This document shows positions 31,701-39,857 of a stretch of 64,000 nucleotides of DNA, piece by piece. Origin of the DNA: Bellilinea sp040754815. Its GTDB lineage: Bacteria > Chloroflexota > Anaerolineae > Anaerolineales > Anaerolineaceae. The notes under the pieces were generated by a model that was not told the DNA's origin, searched no databases, and saw nothing but the letters and a program-made list of their open reading frames with translations. Within the stretch, counting starts at the first letter, position 1; every line of letters begins with the position of its first letter. The stretch covers positions 186,001-250,000 of the forward strand of contig JBFMBX010000002.1 of the NCBI GenBank assembly GCA_040754815.1, given 5' to 3'. The position numbers were made by a program, and so were the translations under genes.

Positions 31701-33809
31701 GTCATCGTTTCCTTTACCTACGACGGGGACGGCAAACGCGTCAAAGGAGTGGATAACGGACTGGTCACTCTATATCTGGACGATTTCTTCGAGGCCGTGC
31801 TGGCCACCCCCACACCAACCTCAACCGCCACAGCCACCCAAACCAGCACTCCCACCCGAACCTCCACGGCAACCGCCACCCCCACAAGCACCCCCACCTC
31901 AACGTTCACCCCCACTGCTACACCGACCATAACCCCTAGCCCCACCAACACCGCAACCCCCACCGCTACCCAACCGCCCGACCTGATCTTCGCCGACGGC
32001 TTCGAAAGCGGCAACTTGAACGCCTGGTCTGCTGTGGCAGGTGGGGCAAACTTGAGCGTGACCACCACTGCTGCCCTGCGCGGTAGTTACGGCTTGCAAG
32101 CCGTGGTCAACGACACCACCACCGCCTACCTGCAGGACAACTCCCCCACCGCCGAGCCGCGTTACCGCGCCCGCTTTTACTTCGACCCTAACTCGGCCGT
32201 GATGAGCAACGGCCACAGCCAGTTCATCTTCGTTGCTCTTGATGAGAGCCTTTCTCAGAATAACGACATCCTCCGTCTGAGGCTGAATTACCAGAACGGT
32301 TACCGTCTGCGTATTGAAGGGCGTCAGAACGACGGCAGCCTGTCCTACGGCACTTACCAGACCCTCTCCGACGAGGCTCATTTCATCGAATTCGACTGGC
32401 AAGCGGCTGCCAACGGCCGGGTGGATGTGTACCTCGATGGGCAGCTGGTGAACACCCTCTACCTGACCACCGATCAGTTGCGAGTCGACAGCGTCCGCCT
32501 GGGGCCGCAGGTCATGACTGCCGGGGTGAGCGGTACGCTGTTTTTCGATGCTTTCGAATCGCGCCGCGCCAGTTACATCGGCCCCTCGGCCTTCCGGCCG
32601 CCTCTGACGGTGGCAGCAGGCTGGTCGCCGCTCACAAACATCCTCGAACGCTTGTGGCAGTGGCTGAGCACTCTGTTCGCCCACTCCCCTGCACTCCAGC
32701 AGCCCACCCTTTTGCAGGCCGTTCCCGCCGGGCAGACCTGGCGCAACTACATCTTCATCGGCAGCCAGCGGATTGCTGTGAGGGAATATACCGCCGCCGC
32801 CAGCAGTGTCTATTTCCTGTTCGGTGATCATTTGGGTTCGACCAGCGTGGTGACCGACATCGGCGGCTCATTTCGTTCCCGCTTTCTCTATAAAGCGTGG
32901 GGTGAATTGCGCTATACTACCGGTGAGTATTCTGTGCGCTACAAATTCACCGCCCAACGAGAGGAAGCCACCCTGGGACTGTACGACTACCGCGCCCGTT
33001 TCTACGACCCCCTGCTGGGACGCTTCATCCAGCCGGACAGTATCGTGCCGGAGGCAGGTAACCCGCTGGCATGGGACAGGTACGCCTACACCCTCAACAA
33101 CCCGGTTCGGTACACCGACCCCAGCGGGGAAAACCCTCATTGTGGGCCGGACGGTATATACTGCTCTTCGGATTTTACTGTAGCATACGGGGTATCGTTT
33201 GAAGGTGAATGGTCGAAGCGTAATCGAGCAATTGTTCAAATTGCTGTTCTGTCAGTAGGTCTTAAGTTTGCTTTAGAACTCGGATTACAAAATCCAGCCA
33301 TGGCTTTTTCTTCGGTTTATAAAAAGGGAGTTACTTTTGCTTGGGTAGCCCGCTACAGAAACCCGCAAGGCGAATTATTCACAAGTGGGGCTATTACCAT
33401 TAGTTCAAGCCGGATCGAGATTGCCAGCTTGTCTAAACCTCTTGGGTTTAGAACGGCTCAGATGGCTGCAACTGATGCACGGAACAATATTGTCCATGAA
33501 TTAGCACATGCATTTGCCAGCCTGTGGTACAAAAATGGAAAGTATGACCTAACTGGTCCTTATGGAAAATCAATCCCAGAAAAGTACCTGAATAGCGAAG
33601 GATTCTATCTCAGTCCAAATGCTTCGCCATTGACATGGAACCAGCATCCATGCGATGCTTCTGATTTCGCTTGCAAAAATGAAGTCTTTGCTGATATGTT
33701 TCTTGGCTGGACATTTGACAAATTTGCCCAGAATAAAATTGGTGAATGGCGAAGAAACCAAATGCGAATTGATATGGCAGAATGGGTCAGCGCAGCAATA
33801 AACAGATGA
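25782..33809 (+). CDS. Giant secreted SpvB/RHS-repeat polymorphic toxin with metallopeptidase tip
   Basis: 2675 residues. Order: signal peptide (1-25); Pro/Ser/Thr linker to about 110; beta-rich region; SpvB-like domain from about 366 (FTGAGTFSIPINLPPGPGG); RHS/YD repeats about 1190-2000; Thr/Pro linker 2008-2065; LamG-like beta domain to about 2260; RHS core end LYDYRARFYDPLLGRFIQPD at about 2400; then a variable tip. The tip has NNIVHELAHAFASLWY and NEVFADMFLGW, a HExxH zinc peptidase. RHS shells enclose and deliver such tips to competitors. It is the only copy here with an N-terminus, so the downstream tips depend on it or on recombination. A lipoprotein gene follows after 13 nt. Confidence 0.9.
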   Translation: MNPILNLLVVIVLVLNPFLTSFIPLGTSVPPKDYSIPDKINRLLDSLQQQSSPSPSPEPNPTQEITPSPPNEGEETISPTVDFTPTPSPAIPPAANETLTPPPQETQPTDILSFREILRQGFFIEVASPLLVENEKILLRWHFPDTFSTNLGELRLQIILPKGIQPSEGQDGKWEEPIFTLYPKETQGELILIPQKVEDHLLEIRATGWVNDDPIFSDNLFLARPNLVAGTTEARAVDAQNRVSVSFPSESSSEELSVVILPVSDKHRWISGADQTAFEILAINKAGEPVKHFEKPLKIEVQYDPELYGGNEAALYLSYLDEEKMEWLYLPSRADAETHILTAYTDHFTLFNLNSDNLQSPLMNRPESFQVADFTGAGTFSIPINLPPGPGGFQPSLSLEYNSQIVDTANIVTQANWVGMGWSLDVPYIFRDMHGTSSDTSDDTFHLILNGVSHRLLKDANGVYHTESETFIKINYYQYTSYEPWWEVWDKEGNRYLFGQRYVHFRDAPDNRYISRYLRIRGQDWAFENYRWSVNTITNKFGKEIRFTYTEFTKPVDRDDSGDNDDYYDRSVLPESVIYPNNRYGVFFTFTHDRTDYRTWWDSTPLNFFYDKSRLASLKIQHNPDGNPAFTNATTVYQYNFFYNLDNVSGMSSAPIFPNYTWEAGGKTLALNAMQLVAFDSNNQPSSQPMVKFYYDDQMHLTRVDNGFGGIYEFTYETPGSEFDIGNPWNNPNYPAAWRTNLKDYNTDINTVVGYEWGTPNEDMFVKIDFPQKHYHKISLGVRYELHIKAMMPYAAPNPSSMWLSIGLDDGLGNTYQSNGQIGMDSFEMKRVDQTFPVIEKDLIFTLPTSGRPTNWPSSDIGLTKFRIRCRWSPNNYCRLMELQFRKLPTYYRVKTRKLTDQITGKSYTFSYTYEGASMNNEIGFGEFNQPLSTFYDPPFTVFRGHKKVIQIGPDQRKTTTEFYQLTKDRPYYSEFYVTGSPMKITIQNGSNQKLTETILYYAYDAWTPQYPFSTKADLRIRWVRKASEENLVYSSNGTTWTASKKYFYYDPLRQNGQQYGNLTNLVESFWNGSTWQDYRVHWWGYYPNNSGNLYLVGLPGYHNVYACPGGSQNGNCYTIGQASISASLVHYSLWYLYDNQNMYNLPPTAGVLTGHRLLLYWQDPVNLTGPIYQDTAYSYDSWGNQISVNRYIQPNTFNGFAAGSFQNTSSCYGVANQPAGCSDDGYYTFLKWEKNALSHVTTYQDFDFRIGKPRRVTDPNTNDVWFTYDSFGRLTSEVHPGDSSTLPTTRYVHCDTCYPYMFAVVQRIEAGNDSLLFKKRFFFDGLGRIIQTHIPNATLQKPDQSGVESRDIVVDYDYDAYDRLIRETVPYDTNLTMGYKGQAFSVQPFTTTTYDILGRPLQIIRPDGTIESTYQYNGLETSITNANNQTTYQTQDVWGRIIEVKPPAGPKTRYLYDPLDRLTAAQQIERNSTTPFAVTNISYDYGGRKTSMIDPDMGYWSYAYDALGNLTRQTDARGQRICLYYDPLNRLLGKHYRSDDACPSSPTYQVSFAYDQSTNGKGQRTSMSDPSGSTSWTYDARGRMISETKTISGHGTYRVEWVYNSANQIQQIKYPGGNDGSLGETVTYTYHPQLTVSTVNGATLYAPELRYDAAGRTVEQRFGGSASAPMLKQKFEYFDWKVYPGGNCQNAASCGRLKNILVEKVASPTAVHLNLMYTYDPIGNITRIDDYVMGSPQSQQFAYDGLNRLVSASTSGGTNGLYSETYAYDNIIGNLSRKGASGQEGYYAYDPLHKHGVQRVTGNGGSNKTVSIRARGSVAGGVWPEMKLYVNGQERAVWSVTSTAYADYSVSTSLTGQDVFEVVFTNDAVINGEDRNLYVDYVIVDGQTIQAEGGAAILDRGQGSASFDGVDVIFGQEAIYWYAALRFVRGSRAFAYGYDQNGNMTSRLQDGAASILTYDADNRLVQVARSGNVIVSFTYDGDGKRVKGVDNGLVTLYLDDFFEAVLATPTPTSTATATQTSTPTRTSTATATPTSTPTSTFTPTATPTITPSPTNTATPTATQPPDLIFADGFESGNLNAWSAVAGGANLSVTTTAALRGSYGLQAVVNDTTTAYLQDNSPTAEPRYRARFYFDPNSAVMSNGHSQFIFVALDESLSQNNDILRLRLNYQNGYRLRIEGRQNDGSLSYGTYQTLSDEAHFIEFDWQAAANGRVDVYLDGQLVNTLYLTTDQLRVDSVRLGPQVMTAGVSGTLFFDAFESRRASYIGPSAFRPPLTVAAGWSPLTNILERLWQWLSTLFAHSPALQQPTLLQAVPAGQTWRNYIFIGSQRIAVREYTAAASSVYFLFGDHLGSTSVVTDIGGSFRSRFLYKAWGELRYTTGEYSVRYKFTAQREEATLGLYDYRARFYDPLLGRFIQPDSIVPEAGNPLAWDRYAYTLNNPVRYTDPSGENPHCGPDGIYCSSDFTVAYGVSFEGEWSKRNRAIVQIAVLSVGLKFALELGLQNPAMAFSSVYKKGVTFAWVARYRNPQGELFTSGAITISSSRIEIASLSKPLGFRTAQMAATDARNNIVHELAHAFASLWYKNGKYDLTGPYGKSIPEKYLNSEGFYLSPNASPLTWNQHPCDASDFACKNEVFADMFLGWTFDKFAQNKIGEWRRNQMRIDMAEWVSAAINR
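31649..33087 (+). repeat. Rhs duplication, copy 1 (1439 bp)
   Basis: Covers the last YD repeat, Thr/Pro linker, LamG-like domain and RHS core end of the giant gene. It is nearly identical to 34952-36390 at a constant offset of 3303 bases. The first ~980 bases appear identical, with scattered differences after about 32636. It is long enough for homologous recombination. Confidence 0.9.
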
Positions 33810-33822
33810 TCAGGGAGGCATA

Positions 33823-34854
33823 ATGAGAACGTCACATATAACAAGTTTTATAATTACCTTGTTGGTGATGAGCGTTGCTTCTTGTTCGGGATTTGATTCA
33901 ACGCCTGCTATAGATACTCAAGTTACAATAGCAACAAAAGAGCGTATTATCTTAGTGCAACCTACATCAAAATCAACAATCCCTGCTTTTTTCCAAACAA
34001 AACTTCCACCGCCCGAACAAAATGACAAATCCCCTTTTCCAACCCTCTCAGCTGAGGAAGCAAAAATCCTTCTATTGGAATTGGTGCATAATCCAAAAGA
34101 TTGCCCCCTTCCATGTTTGTGGAATCTGCAACCTGGCCAAACGACCGCGAAGGTTGCTTATGATTTCGTATCTCAATTTGGGTATATCAAAACTGATGAG
34201 TTAGAGATAGTATCGGAATATTTTGGCAATAGTGGCGGAGTGGGAATCTCTCACAAGATGGATGATATTCATATCGTTACAGATTTCAGCTACTATTACA
34301 GCCAATCGGGTGAGGTAGTCAATCTTTTGCATTTGTATTCTTATACATTGAAGGATTACGGTGCGGATCCCATAACTGGTTTACCCCAATTGGCGCCAAT
34401 TTGGGCAACCGAGCAGTTTAACCAGGAAATGCAAAGCTATCTTCTTTCTACAATTCTGAAACTTTACGGTCTCCCAGACGAGGTGCTCGTCGGCACGTGG
34501 CTAGAAGAAGCGGATTATTATGGCAGTGTTACGTACCGACCATTTAGCCTGTTGCTGCTATATCTACAACATGGATTTATTATCGAGTATCAATCCATTC
34601 GAGGTAGCATAGGAGAGGATTACACCGGTTGTCCGTACGAGTCCCACATTAAAATTACAACGTGGTCTCCGAAGGACAACGTATCCATGCAAGAAATTAC
34701 TGAAAAAGCAAGTTTTACAATTTCAATTGAGAGCCTGAGGCCAATCGATGAAGTGACAGATTTAACGGTCGAGAGTTTTTATTTAAAATTTAGAGATGAG
34801 AAAACCCGTCTTTGTATCCATACACCAGCAAAATTATGGCAAGCGCTGCCATGA
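33823..34854 (+). CDS. Lipoprotein, putative immunity to the metallopeptidase tip
   Basis: 343 residues with a lipoprotein signal ending VASCSG. After a linker it has CPLPCLWNLQPGQTTAKV (about residues 94-111), a motif also found in the lipoproteins at 48446 (CSPPCWYQIIPGKTT) and 51613 (CELPCWWGITPGKTT), each of which follows a metallopeptidase-type tip. It starts 13 nt after the toxin. Surface anchoring would place an inhibitor outside the membrane where the toxin is released. The immunity role is inferred from position and co-occurrence. Confidence 0.6.
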   Translation: MRTSHITSFIITLLVMSVASCSGFDSTPAIDTQVTIATKERIILVQPTSKSTIPAFFQTKLPPPEQNDKSPFPTLSAEEAKILLLELVHNPKDCPLPCLWNLQPGQTTAKVAYDFVSQFGYIKTDELEIVSEYFGNSGGVGISHKMDDIHIVTDFSYYYSQSGEVVNLLHLYSYTLKDYGADPITGLPQLAPIWATEQFNQEMQSYLLSTILKLYGLPDEVLVGTWLEEADYYGSVTYRPFSLLLLYLQHGFIIEYQSIRGSIGEDYTGCPYESHIKITTWSPKDNVSMQEITEKASFTISIESLRPIDEVTDLTVESFYLKFRDEKTRLCIHTPAKLWQALP

Positions 34855-34895
34855 ATACCGCTGTTTATTGAGAAATTCATAATCAAACCAAAGAT

Positions 34896-37037
34896 TTGGT
34901 TGCTCTAAACGACCGGTCGCTGACTAAAGTGAGAGACTACCAGACCATTAACCTCACCTACGACGCCGACAACCGGTTGGTGCAGGTAGCGCGCAGCGGC
35001 AATGTCATCGTTTCCTTTACCTACGACGGGGACGGCAAACGCGTCAAAGGAGTGGATAACGGACTGGTCACTCTATATCTGGACGATTTCTTCGAGGCCG
35101 TGCTGGCCACCCCCACACCAACCTCAACCGCCACAGCCACCCAAACCAGCACTCCCACCCGAACCTCCACGGCAACCGCCACCCCCACAAGCACCCCCAC
35201 CTCAACGTTCACCCCCACTGCTACACCGACCATAACCCCTAGCCCCACCAACACCGCAACCCCCACCGCTACCCAACCGCCCGACCTGATCTTCGCCGAC
35301 GGCTTCGAAAGCGGCAACTTGAACGCCTGGTCTGCTGTGGCAGGTGGGGCAAACTTGAGCGTGACCACCACTGCTGCCCTGCGCGGTAGTTACGGCTTGC
35401 AAGCCGTGGTCAACGACACCACCACCGCCTACCTGCAGGACAACTCCCCCACCGCCGAGCCGCGTTACCGCGCCCGCTTTTACTTCGACCCTAACTCGGC
35501 CGTGATGAGCAACGGCCACAGCCAGTTCATCTTCGTTGCTCTTGATGAGAGCCTTTCTCAGAATAACGACATCCTCCGTCTGAGGCTGAATTACCAGAAC
35601 GGTTACCGTCTGCGTATTGAAGGGCGTCAGAACGACGGCAGCCTGTCCTACGGCACTTACCAGACCCTCTCCGACGAGGCTCATTTCATCGAATTCGACT
35701 GGCAAGCGGCTGCCAACGGCCGGGTGGATGTGTACCTCGATGGGCAGCTGGTGAACACCCTCTACCTGACCACCGATCAGTTGCGAGTCGACAGCGTCCG
35801 CCTGGGGCCGCAGGTCATGACTGCCGGGGTGAGCGGTACGCTGTTTTTCGATGCTTTCGAATCGCGCCGCGCCAGTTACATCGGCCCCTCGGCCTTCCGG
35901 CCGCCTCTGACGGTGGCAGCAGGCTGGTCGCCGCTCACCAACATCCTCGAACGCTTGTGGCACTGGCTGAACACTCTGTTCGCCCACTCCCCTTCAGTCC
36001 AGCAGCCCGCCATTCTGCAGGCCGTTCCCTCCGGGCAGACCTGGCGCAACTACATCTTCATCGGCAGCCAGCGGATTGCCGTGAGGGAATACACCACCGC
36101 CACCGGCAGTGTCCATTTCCTGTTCGGTGATCATTTGGGTTCGACCAGCGTAGTGACCGACATCGGCGGCTCATTTCGTTTCCGCTTTCTCTATAAAGCG
36201 TGGGGCGAATTGCGCTATACTACCGGTGAGTATTCCGTGCGCTACAAATTCACCGCCCAACGAGAGGAAGCCACCCTGGGACTGTACGACTACCGCGCCC
36301 GTTTCTACGACCCCCTGCTAGGACGCTTCATCCAGCCGGACAGCCTCGTGCCGGAGGCAGGTAACCCGCTGGCATGGGACAGGTACGCCTATGCTAATAA
36401 CAACCCCATATACTATACCGATCCTGATGGCCATATACCCATACCGGTTATCATCGGTATTGCAATTGTTGCCCTGAAAGTCATCGATTATAGTTGGACG
36501 GCGTACGACGCCTGGCAATCAGGCCGGGTATTGGCAGATCCGAATGCTTCCCAGCAGGCAAAAGATGCCGCTGCTGTAAACCTCGCGCTAACCGCAGCAT
36601 TTGAAGCCGCTGAACCGGACGATTTATTGCCCGTGTCGCTTCCACTGGACGACCTGGCACGGAAGGGGCTGGTCACGTTGGGCAAAGAGGCCAGCGAGGA
36701 AGCGGGCGAACAGGCTTTCAAGTCCTTCACCAGTTGGAACTTCCGCGAGAACTTACAGCGATTGACAGGAAAAGGACTGGATGATACCATGGGGATGGAA
36801 GCCCATCACGTCTTGCCGCAGGAGTTTGCCCAGGATTTTGCAAAAGCAGGCATCAATATCCACGACCCTATCTATGGCAGTTGGGTAGATGCAATGGCTC
36901 ACCGAGGTTGGAGTTATGCCTACAATGCGAAGTGGAAAGAATTCTTTAAATCGGAACGCACAAAAGAAGAAATTCTGAACTTTGCCACACGGTTGTCGAA
37001 GGAGTATGGATTCGATGTCCACTTTGGCAATCCTTGA
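34896..37037 (+). CDS. Displaced Rhs C-terminal segment with HNH-type nuclease tip
   Basis: The open frame has no plausible own start; homology to the giant Rhs gene begins at 34952 and runs through the linker, LamG-like domain and core end. After YTDPDG the tip has a pre-toxin segment (VIDYSWTAYDAWQSGRVLADP...EPDDLLPVSLP) and then MEAHHVLPQEFAQDF and IHDPIYGSWV, the AHH/HNH-like nuclease pattern of polymorphic toxins. It probably becomes active after recombination into the full-length gene. Its stop overlaps the immunity gene by 23 nt. Confidence 0.8.
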   Translation: MVALNDRSLTKVRDYQTINLTYDADNRLVQVARSGNVIVSFTYDGDGKRVKGVDNGLVTLYLDDFFEAVLATPTPTSTATATQTSTPTRTSTATATPTSTPTSTFTPTATPTITPSPTNTATPTATQPPDLIFADGFESGNLNAWSAVAGGANLSVTTTAALRGSYGLQAVVNDTTTAYLQDNSPTAEPRYRARFYFDPNSAVMSNGHSQFIFVALDESLSQNNDILRLRLNYQNGYRLRIEGRQNDGSLSYGTYQTLSDEAHFIEFDWQAAANGRVDVYLDGQLVNTLYLTTDQLRVDSVRLGPQVMTAGVSGTLFFDAFESRRASYIGPSAFRPPLTVAAGWSPLTNILERLWHWLNTLFAHSPSVQQPAILQAVPSGQTWRNYIFIGSQRIAVREYTTATGSVHFLFGDHLGSTSVVTDIGGSFRFRFLYKAWGELRYTTGEYSVRYKFTAQREEATLGLYDYRARFYDPLLGRFIQPDSLVPEAGNPLAWDRYAYANNNPIYYTDPDGHIPIPVIIGIAIVALKVIDYSWTAYDAWQSGRVLADPNASQQAKDAAAVNLALTAAFEAAEPDDLLPVSLPLDDLARKGLVTLGKEASEEAGEQAFKSFTSWNFRENLQRLTGKGLDDTMGMEAHHVLPQEFAQDFAKAGINIHDPIYGSWVDAMAHRGWSYAYNAKWKEFFKSERTKEEILNFATRLSKEYGFDVHFGNP
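34952..36390 (+). repeat. Rhs duplication, copy 2 (1439 bp)
   Basis: Near-identical copy of 31649-33087, lacking the upstream N-terminal two thirds of the Rhs protein. It provides a crossover region to exchange the metallopeptidase tip for the HNH tip, looping out about 3.3 kb including the first immunity gene. Confidence 0.9.
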
Positions 37038-37641
37038 TTACAACAAATTGTATCGTCTGGACGATCCACTGGCGTCAAGGCCTCTCCGGTTGAGTGACGA
37101 AGGCTACAGTGACTGGCTGACCAAAGGGCAGGCGATAGAACTGTTTCGCGGAAGGCTGAAACTGGATACCCCCTTGAGATTGGGCGCTTATCGGGGTGGG
37201 CAAGCCACCGATTTTCTCTGGTCGGGTCTAACACCGCTGGTCTGCATATCAGAGCGAGTGTCAGAACTCTTGCGAATGAATAAAATCACCGGCTGGACGA
37301 CCTATCCGGTGGAGGTGTACGGGCGAAGAGGCGAGCCGCTGCCGGGCTATCATGGCTTTGCGGTGACGGGTAACGAGTGCCGGCGCGACCGGAGTCGCAG
37401 CCAGATCCTTACCCGTCAGGCTGTGCCAGGAGGCGAACCCTTCAAGGTGTACAAAGGTCTCTACTTCTACGAAGAGGATTGGGACGGCAGTGATATTTTC
37501 CTGATCCGCAATCATGGAATTGTCGTCACCCAGAAAGTGCACAATCTCCTAAAAAAATCCAAAGTCACCAATGTACAACTTATTCCTTTAGTTGAAGTGG
37601 AGATTGACGTCTACCTGGACAAATATGATCATGACACATAA
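37015..37641 (+). CDS. Putative immunity protein for the HNH tip (Imm11/Imm43-like)
   Basis: 208 residues from ATG 37015, with GAAGGAG 10 nt upstream inside the toxin end. WDGSDIFLIRNHGIVVTQKVHNLLKKSKVTNV near the C-terminus matches the style of Imm11/Imm43 immunity proteins of Rhs loci. It is cytoplasmic, fitting a nuclease toxin that acts inside the cell. Assignment to one Imm family is uncertain. Confidence 0.6.
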   Translation: MSTLAILDYNKLYRLDDPLASRPLRLSDEGYSDWLTKGQAIELFRGRLKLDTPLRLGAYRGGQATDFLWSGLTPLVCISERVSELLRMNKITGWTTYPVEVYGRRGEPLPGYHGFAVTGNECRRDRSRSQILTRQAVPGGEPFKVYKGLYFYEEDWDGSDIFLIRNHGIVVTQKVHNLLKKSKVTNVQLIPLVEVEIDVYLDKYDHDT

Positions 37642-37906
37642 GCGTTCTCCCAAATGAAAAAGCGAAACAAGCTGAAAGAACCTATCCTGCCTTCTGGAAA
37701 CTTGCCTCGCTGCCATCTACAAAAAGGGGCTTGTGTTTTGAGTTTTCGTCCTGCCCTGGGAATGGATGAGATAATGATAAAACCAATCTCTATCGGCTCC
37801 TTAAAAACTTACTGAAAATAAAAACGAAACCGGTGTACTGCAAGATTACAAACAGCCTTGGAGCTTTCAATAATCGCCCCAACCTGCTACTTATTAAGAC
37901 ATAACA
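37642..37906. other. Gap between immunity gene and next tip
   Basis: About 265 nt without a gene or clear regulatory element. Rhs homology resumes abruptly at 37907 (TTTCGTTCCCGC), the same breakpoint sequence seen at about 46729. Confidence 0.5.
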
Positions 37907-38770
37907 TTTCGTTCCCGCCATCTCTACAAAGCGTGGGGCGAATTGCGCTATACTACCGGTGAGTATTCCGTGCGCTACAAATTCACCGCCCAACGAGAGG
38001 AAGCCACCCTGGGACTGTACGACTACCGCGCCCGTTTCTACGACCCCCTGCTAGGACGCTTCATCCAGCCGGACAGCCTCGTGCCGGGGGCAGGTAACCC
38101 GCTGGCATGGGACAGGTACGCCTACGCCCTCAACAACCCCCTGCGCTTCACCGACCCCAGCGGGGAGTTCATCGAGACGCTCTTCGATGCAGCCATGTTG
38201 GGCTTTGACCTTTACACGATTGCCGATAAGGTCAGGCGCGGCTGTGCCCTTGGCTGGGGAGACTGGGCTGCGTTGGGTCTGGATGCCCTCAGCCTGGCAG
38301 TGCCCTTCCTGCCTGCTGGGGGCTTGGTCATCCGCTTTGCCGCCCACGCCGATGATGCGGGTGATGTGGCAAGACTGACAAGAGACATTAATTCCTTATA
38401 TGACGGTGTTCGTTCTGCTTCCGCTTACCTTCAAAAAATGGGAGTTCCACATTCGCTAAGAAAGCAAATTATCGAGTCGTTTGAGATCCCCACCATTAGA
38501 GTTAGGGTATCTACTTTTGCTGAATATGGAATCAGGTACTATGACAACATCAATGCTTTTGAAAAAGGTCGCTTTCTCTTCGAGACATTTCCTGCCTCTC
38601 AACAAAGTTTGGCTATTAAGCGCGAATGGAATCAAATGACTCGCTTCAGACAATGGCAAATCCGCCCTGGCACAACAATCATTGAAGGTCGAGCCGCTCC
38701 TCAAGGACAGTTCTTACCAGGGGGTCAAATTCAAAAATTCGTGTTGAGCTTAGAGGATTTGATGCCGTGA
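37907..38770 (+). CDS. Displaced Rhs core end with toxin tip (unassigned)
   Basis: Opens without a start codon in Rhs core sequence (FRSRHLYKAWGELRYTTGE) through the DPSG junction. The tip has a pre-toxin hydrophobic part (LDALSLAVPFLPAGG) and ends RFLFETFPASQQSLAIKREWNQMTRFRQWQIRPGTTIIEGRAAPQG, FLPGGQIQKFV. This C-terminus recalls tips annotated as TreTu-like ADP-ribosylating toxins, but that is weak recall, not shown by motif. Its stop overlaps the next gene by 4 nt. Confidence 0.65.
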   Translation, partial: FRSRHLYKAWGELRYTTGEYSVRYKFTAQREEATLGLYDYRARFYDPLLGRFIQPDSLVPGAGNPLAWDRYAYALNNPLRFTDPSGEFIETLFDAAMLGFDLYTIADKVRRGCALGWGDWAALGLDALSLAVPFLPAGGLVIRFAAHADDAGDVARLTRDINSLYDGVRSASAYLQKMGVPHSLRKQIIESFEIPTIRVRVSTFAEYGIRYYDNINAFEKGRFLFETFPASQQSLAIKREWNQMTRFRQWQIRPGTTIIEGRAAPQGQFLPGGQIQKFVLSLEDLMP

Positions 38771-39069
38771 AAAAAGAGCAGGTGGTTACAACCATTCAAC
38801 AAGCAGTTGATGCCCTTGATGATCATGTTGCATCCGTTTCAGTTCCTGAATCTGGGCCTATGTCAAGAAAGCAATTGGAATTCTTTCGCGAACAGTTATT
38901 GGATATGCTCAAATGCATTCAGGAAAATCGTCAGAGCCTGAGCACAAGGACGATGATGGGAAAGATAATTATAGACTCTTGGCCATTAAATTCTATTCTT
39001 GGAGAGATGATCATCAAAGCAGAACAAAACTTTTGGGATTATAACCAGTTATCCAAGAGGAAATCTTAA
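38767..39069 (+). CDS. Putative immunity protein, 100 aa
   Basis: A GTG start overlaps the toxin stop (GTGA). Small, helical, cytoplasmic (IQQAVDALDDHVASV, RKQLEFFREQLLDMLKCIQENRQSL). No family is named with confidence. The immunity role comes from position and coupling only. Confidence 0.5.
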   Translation: MKKEQVVTTIQQAVDALDDHVASVSVPESGPMSRKQLEFFREQLLDMLKCIQENRQSLSTRTMMGKIIIDSWPLNSILGEMIIKAEQNFWDYNQLSKRKS

Positions 39070-39143
39070 TGCCGAAAATCTTCCCCAATATAGCCGACAT
39101 AGATTTGCTCCTAAGGTATCCAGATTAGTAAATTTTCCCATTT

Positions 39144-39848
39144 TTGCTGCACCTTAACAACACGAGCTTTCCTTGCCCCCTCCGCTTTACAGACCCCAGC
39201 GGGGAAAACCCCTCCCTGCTGTTAGACGGTTTCGGCGGTCTGCTGGGTGGGGCAGCCTACGGGTATGGCGTTCAGGTCATCCGCAACCTCAACCACGGGC
39301 TGTGCTTCTGGGATGCGCTCTCGTTCAACATTGATGCCGGGCAGGTGGCGCTTTACGCGGCGGTAGGCACGCTCCTCGGAACCGGTTTGGGGGCAGGAGC
39401 CGCTGGAATTTACCCCCTGCTTGCCCATCTGGGTACAGCAACCACCCTCACCACCACCCTCTCCGCAGATGGAGACCCAACCAATGAATTAAAAACTACA
39501 TTACAAGTTGGGAGCCAAGCAATCCAGAAGATTCCTGCTAATCTGATCCGATTCACACAATCTAGCATTTCACCAGTTACCAGAGCAGGTTATTATTTAG
39601 ATGATTTGACCAACGAAATCCAAAATGGATTCTTCCGAGGATACCTTCGTGTCGTCGAATACCAAGGAAATTTGTACAGCCTTGATAACAGAAGATTAGC
39701 CGCTTTCAAACTTTTGGATGAAGAAATTCCTGTAATCATCGAGGATCTGTCTAATCCTGCAATTCAATCTGAATTTGTTAGAAAATTTACAACTCTCACT
39801 CATGGAATTTCAATACTGATCAGAGGCACAGATATCATTATCAAATAA
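39144..39848 (+). CDS. Displaced Rhs tip with ParB-like nuclease domain
   Basis: Only a few codons of the Rhs core end remain (FTDPSGENP, from about 39182). After a glycine-rich hydrophobic segment the C-terminus reads LIRFTQSSISPVTRAGYYLDDL and LRVVEYQGNLYSLDNRRLAAFKLL, the ParB/sulfiredoxin-like toxin pattern (IRFTQ...DNRRLaAf). Such domains act as nucleases or phosphotransferases in polymorphic toxins. A copy of the TGCACCTTAACAA box lies just upstream at 39148-39160. Confidence 0.7.
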   Translation: MLHLNNTSFPCPLRFTDPSGENPSLLLDGFGGLLGGAAYGYGVQVIRNLNHGLCFWDALSFNIDAGQVALYAAVGTLLGTGLGAGAAGIYPLLAHLGTATTLTTTLSADGDPTNELKTTLQVGSQAIQKIPANLIRFTQSSISPVTRAGYYLDDLTNEIQNGFFRGYLRVVEYQGNLYSLDNRRLAAFKLLDEEIPVIIEDLSNPAIQSEFVRKFTTLTHGISILIRGTDIIIK

Positions 39849-39857
39849 CGAGGGAAA

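Noticed and set aside
27222..32831. Long antisense frames across the Rhs gene (e.g. 29283-29945, 30729-31631, 31899-32831)
   Set aside because: These are shadows of the strongly coding plus strand: no ribosome sites, no domain signals, and repeated exactly where the Rhs sequence is repeated.
34896..34951. Own start for the displaced HNH Rhs segment
   Set aside because: The first 19 codons are unrelated to Rhs, lack an SD, and begin at TTG; the segment is better read as a displaced 3' portion.
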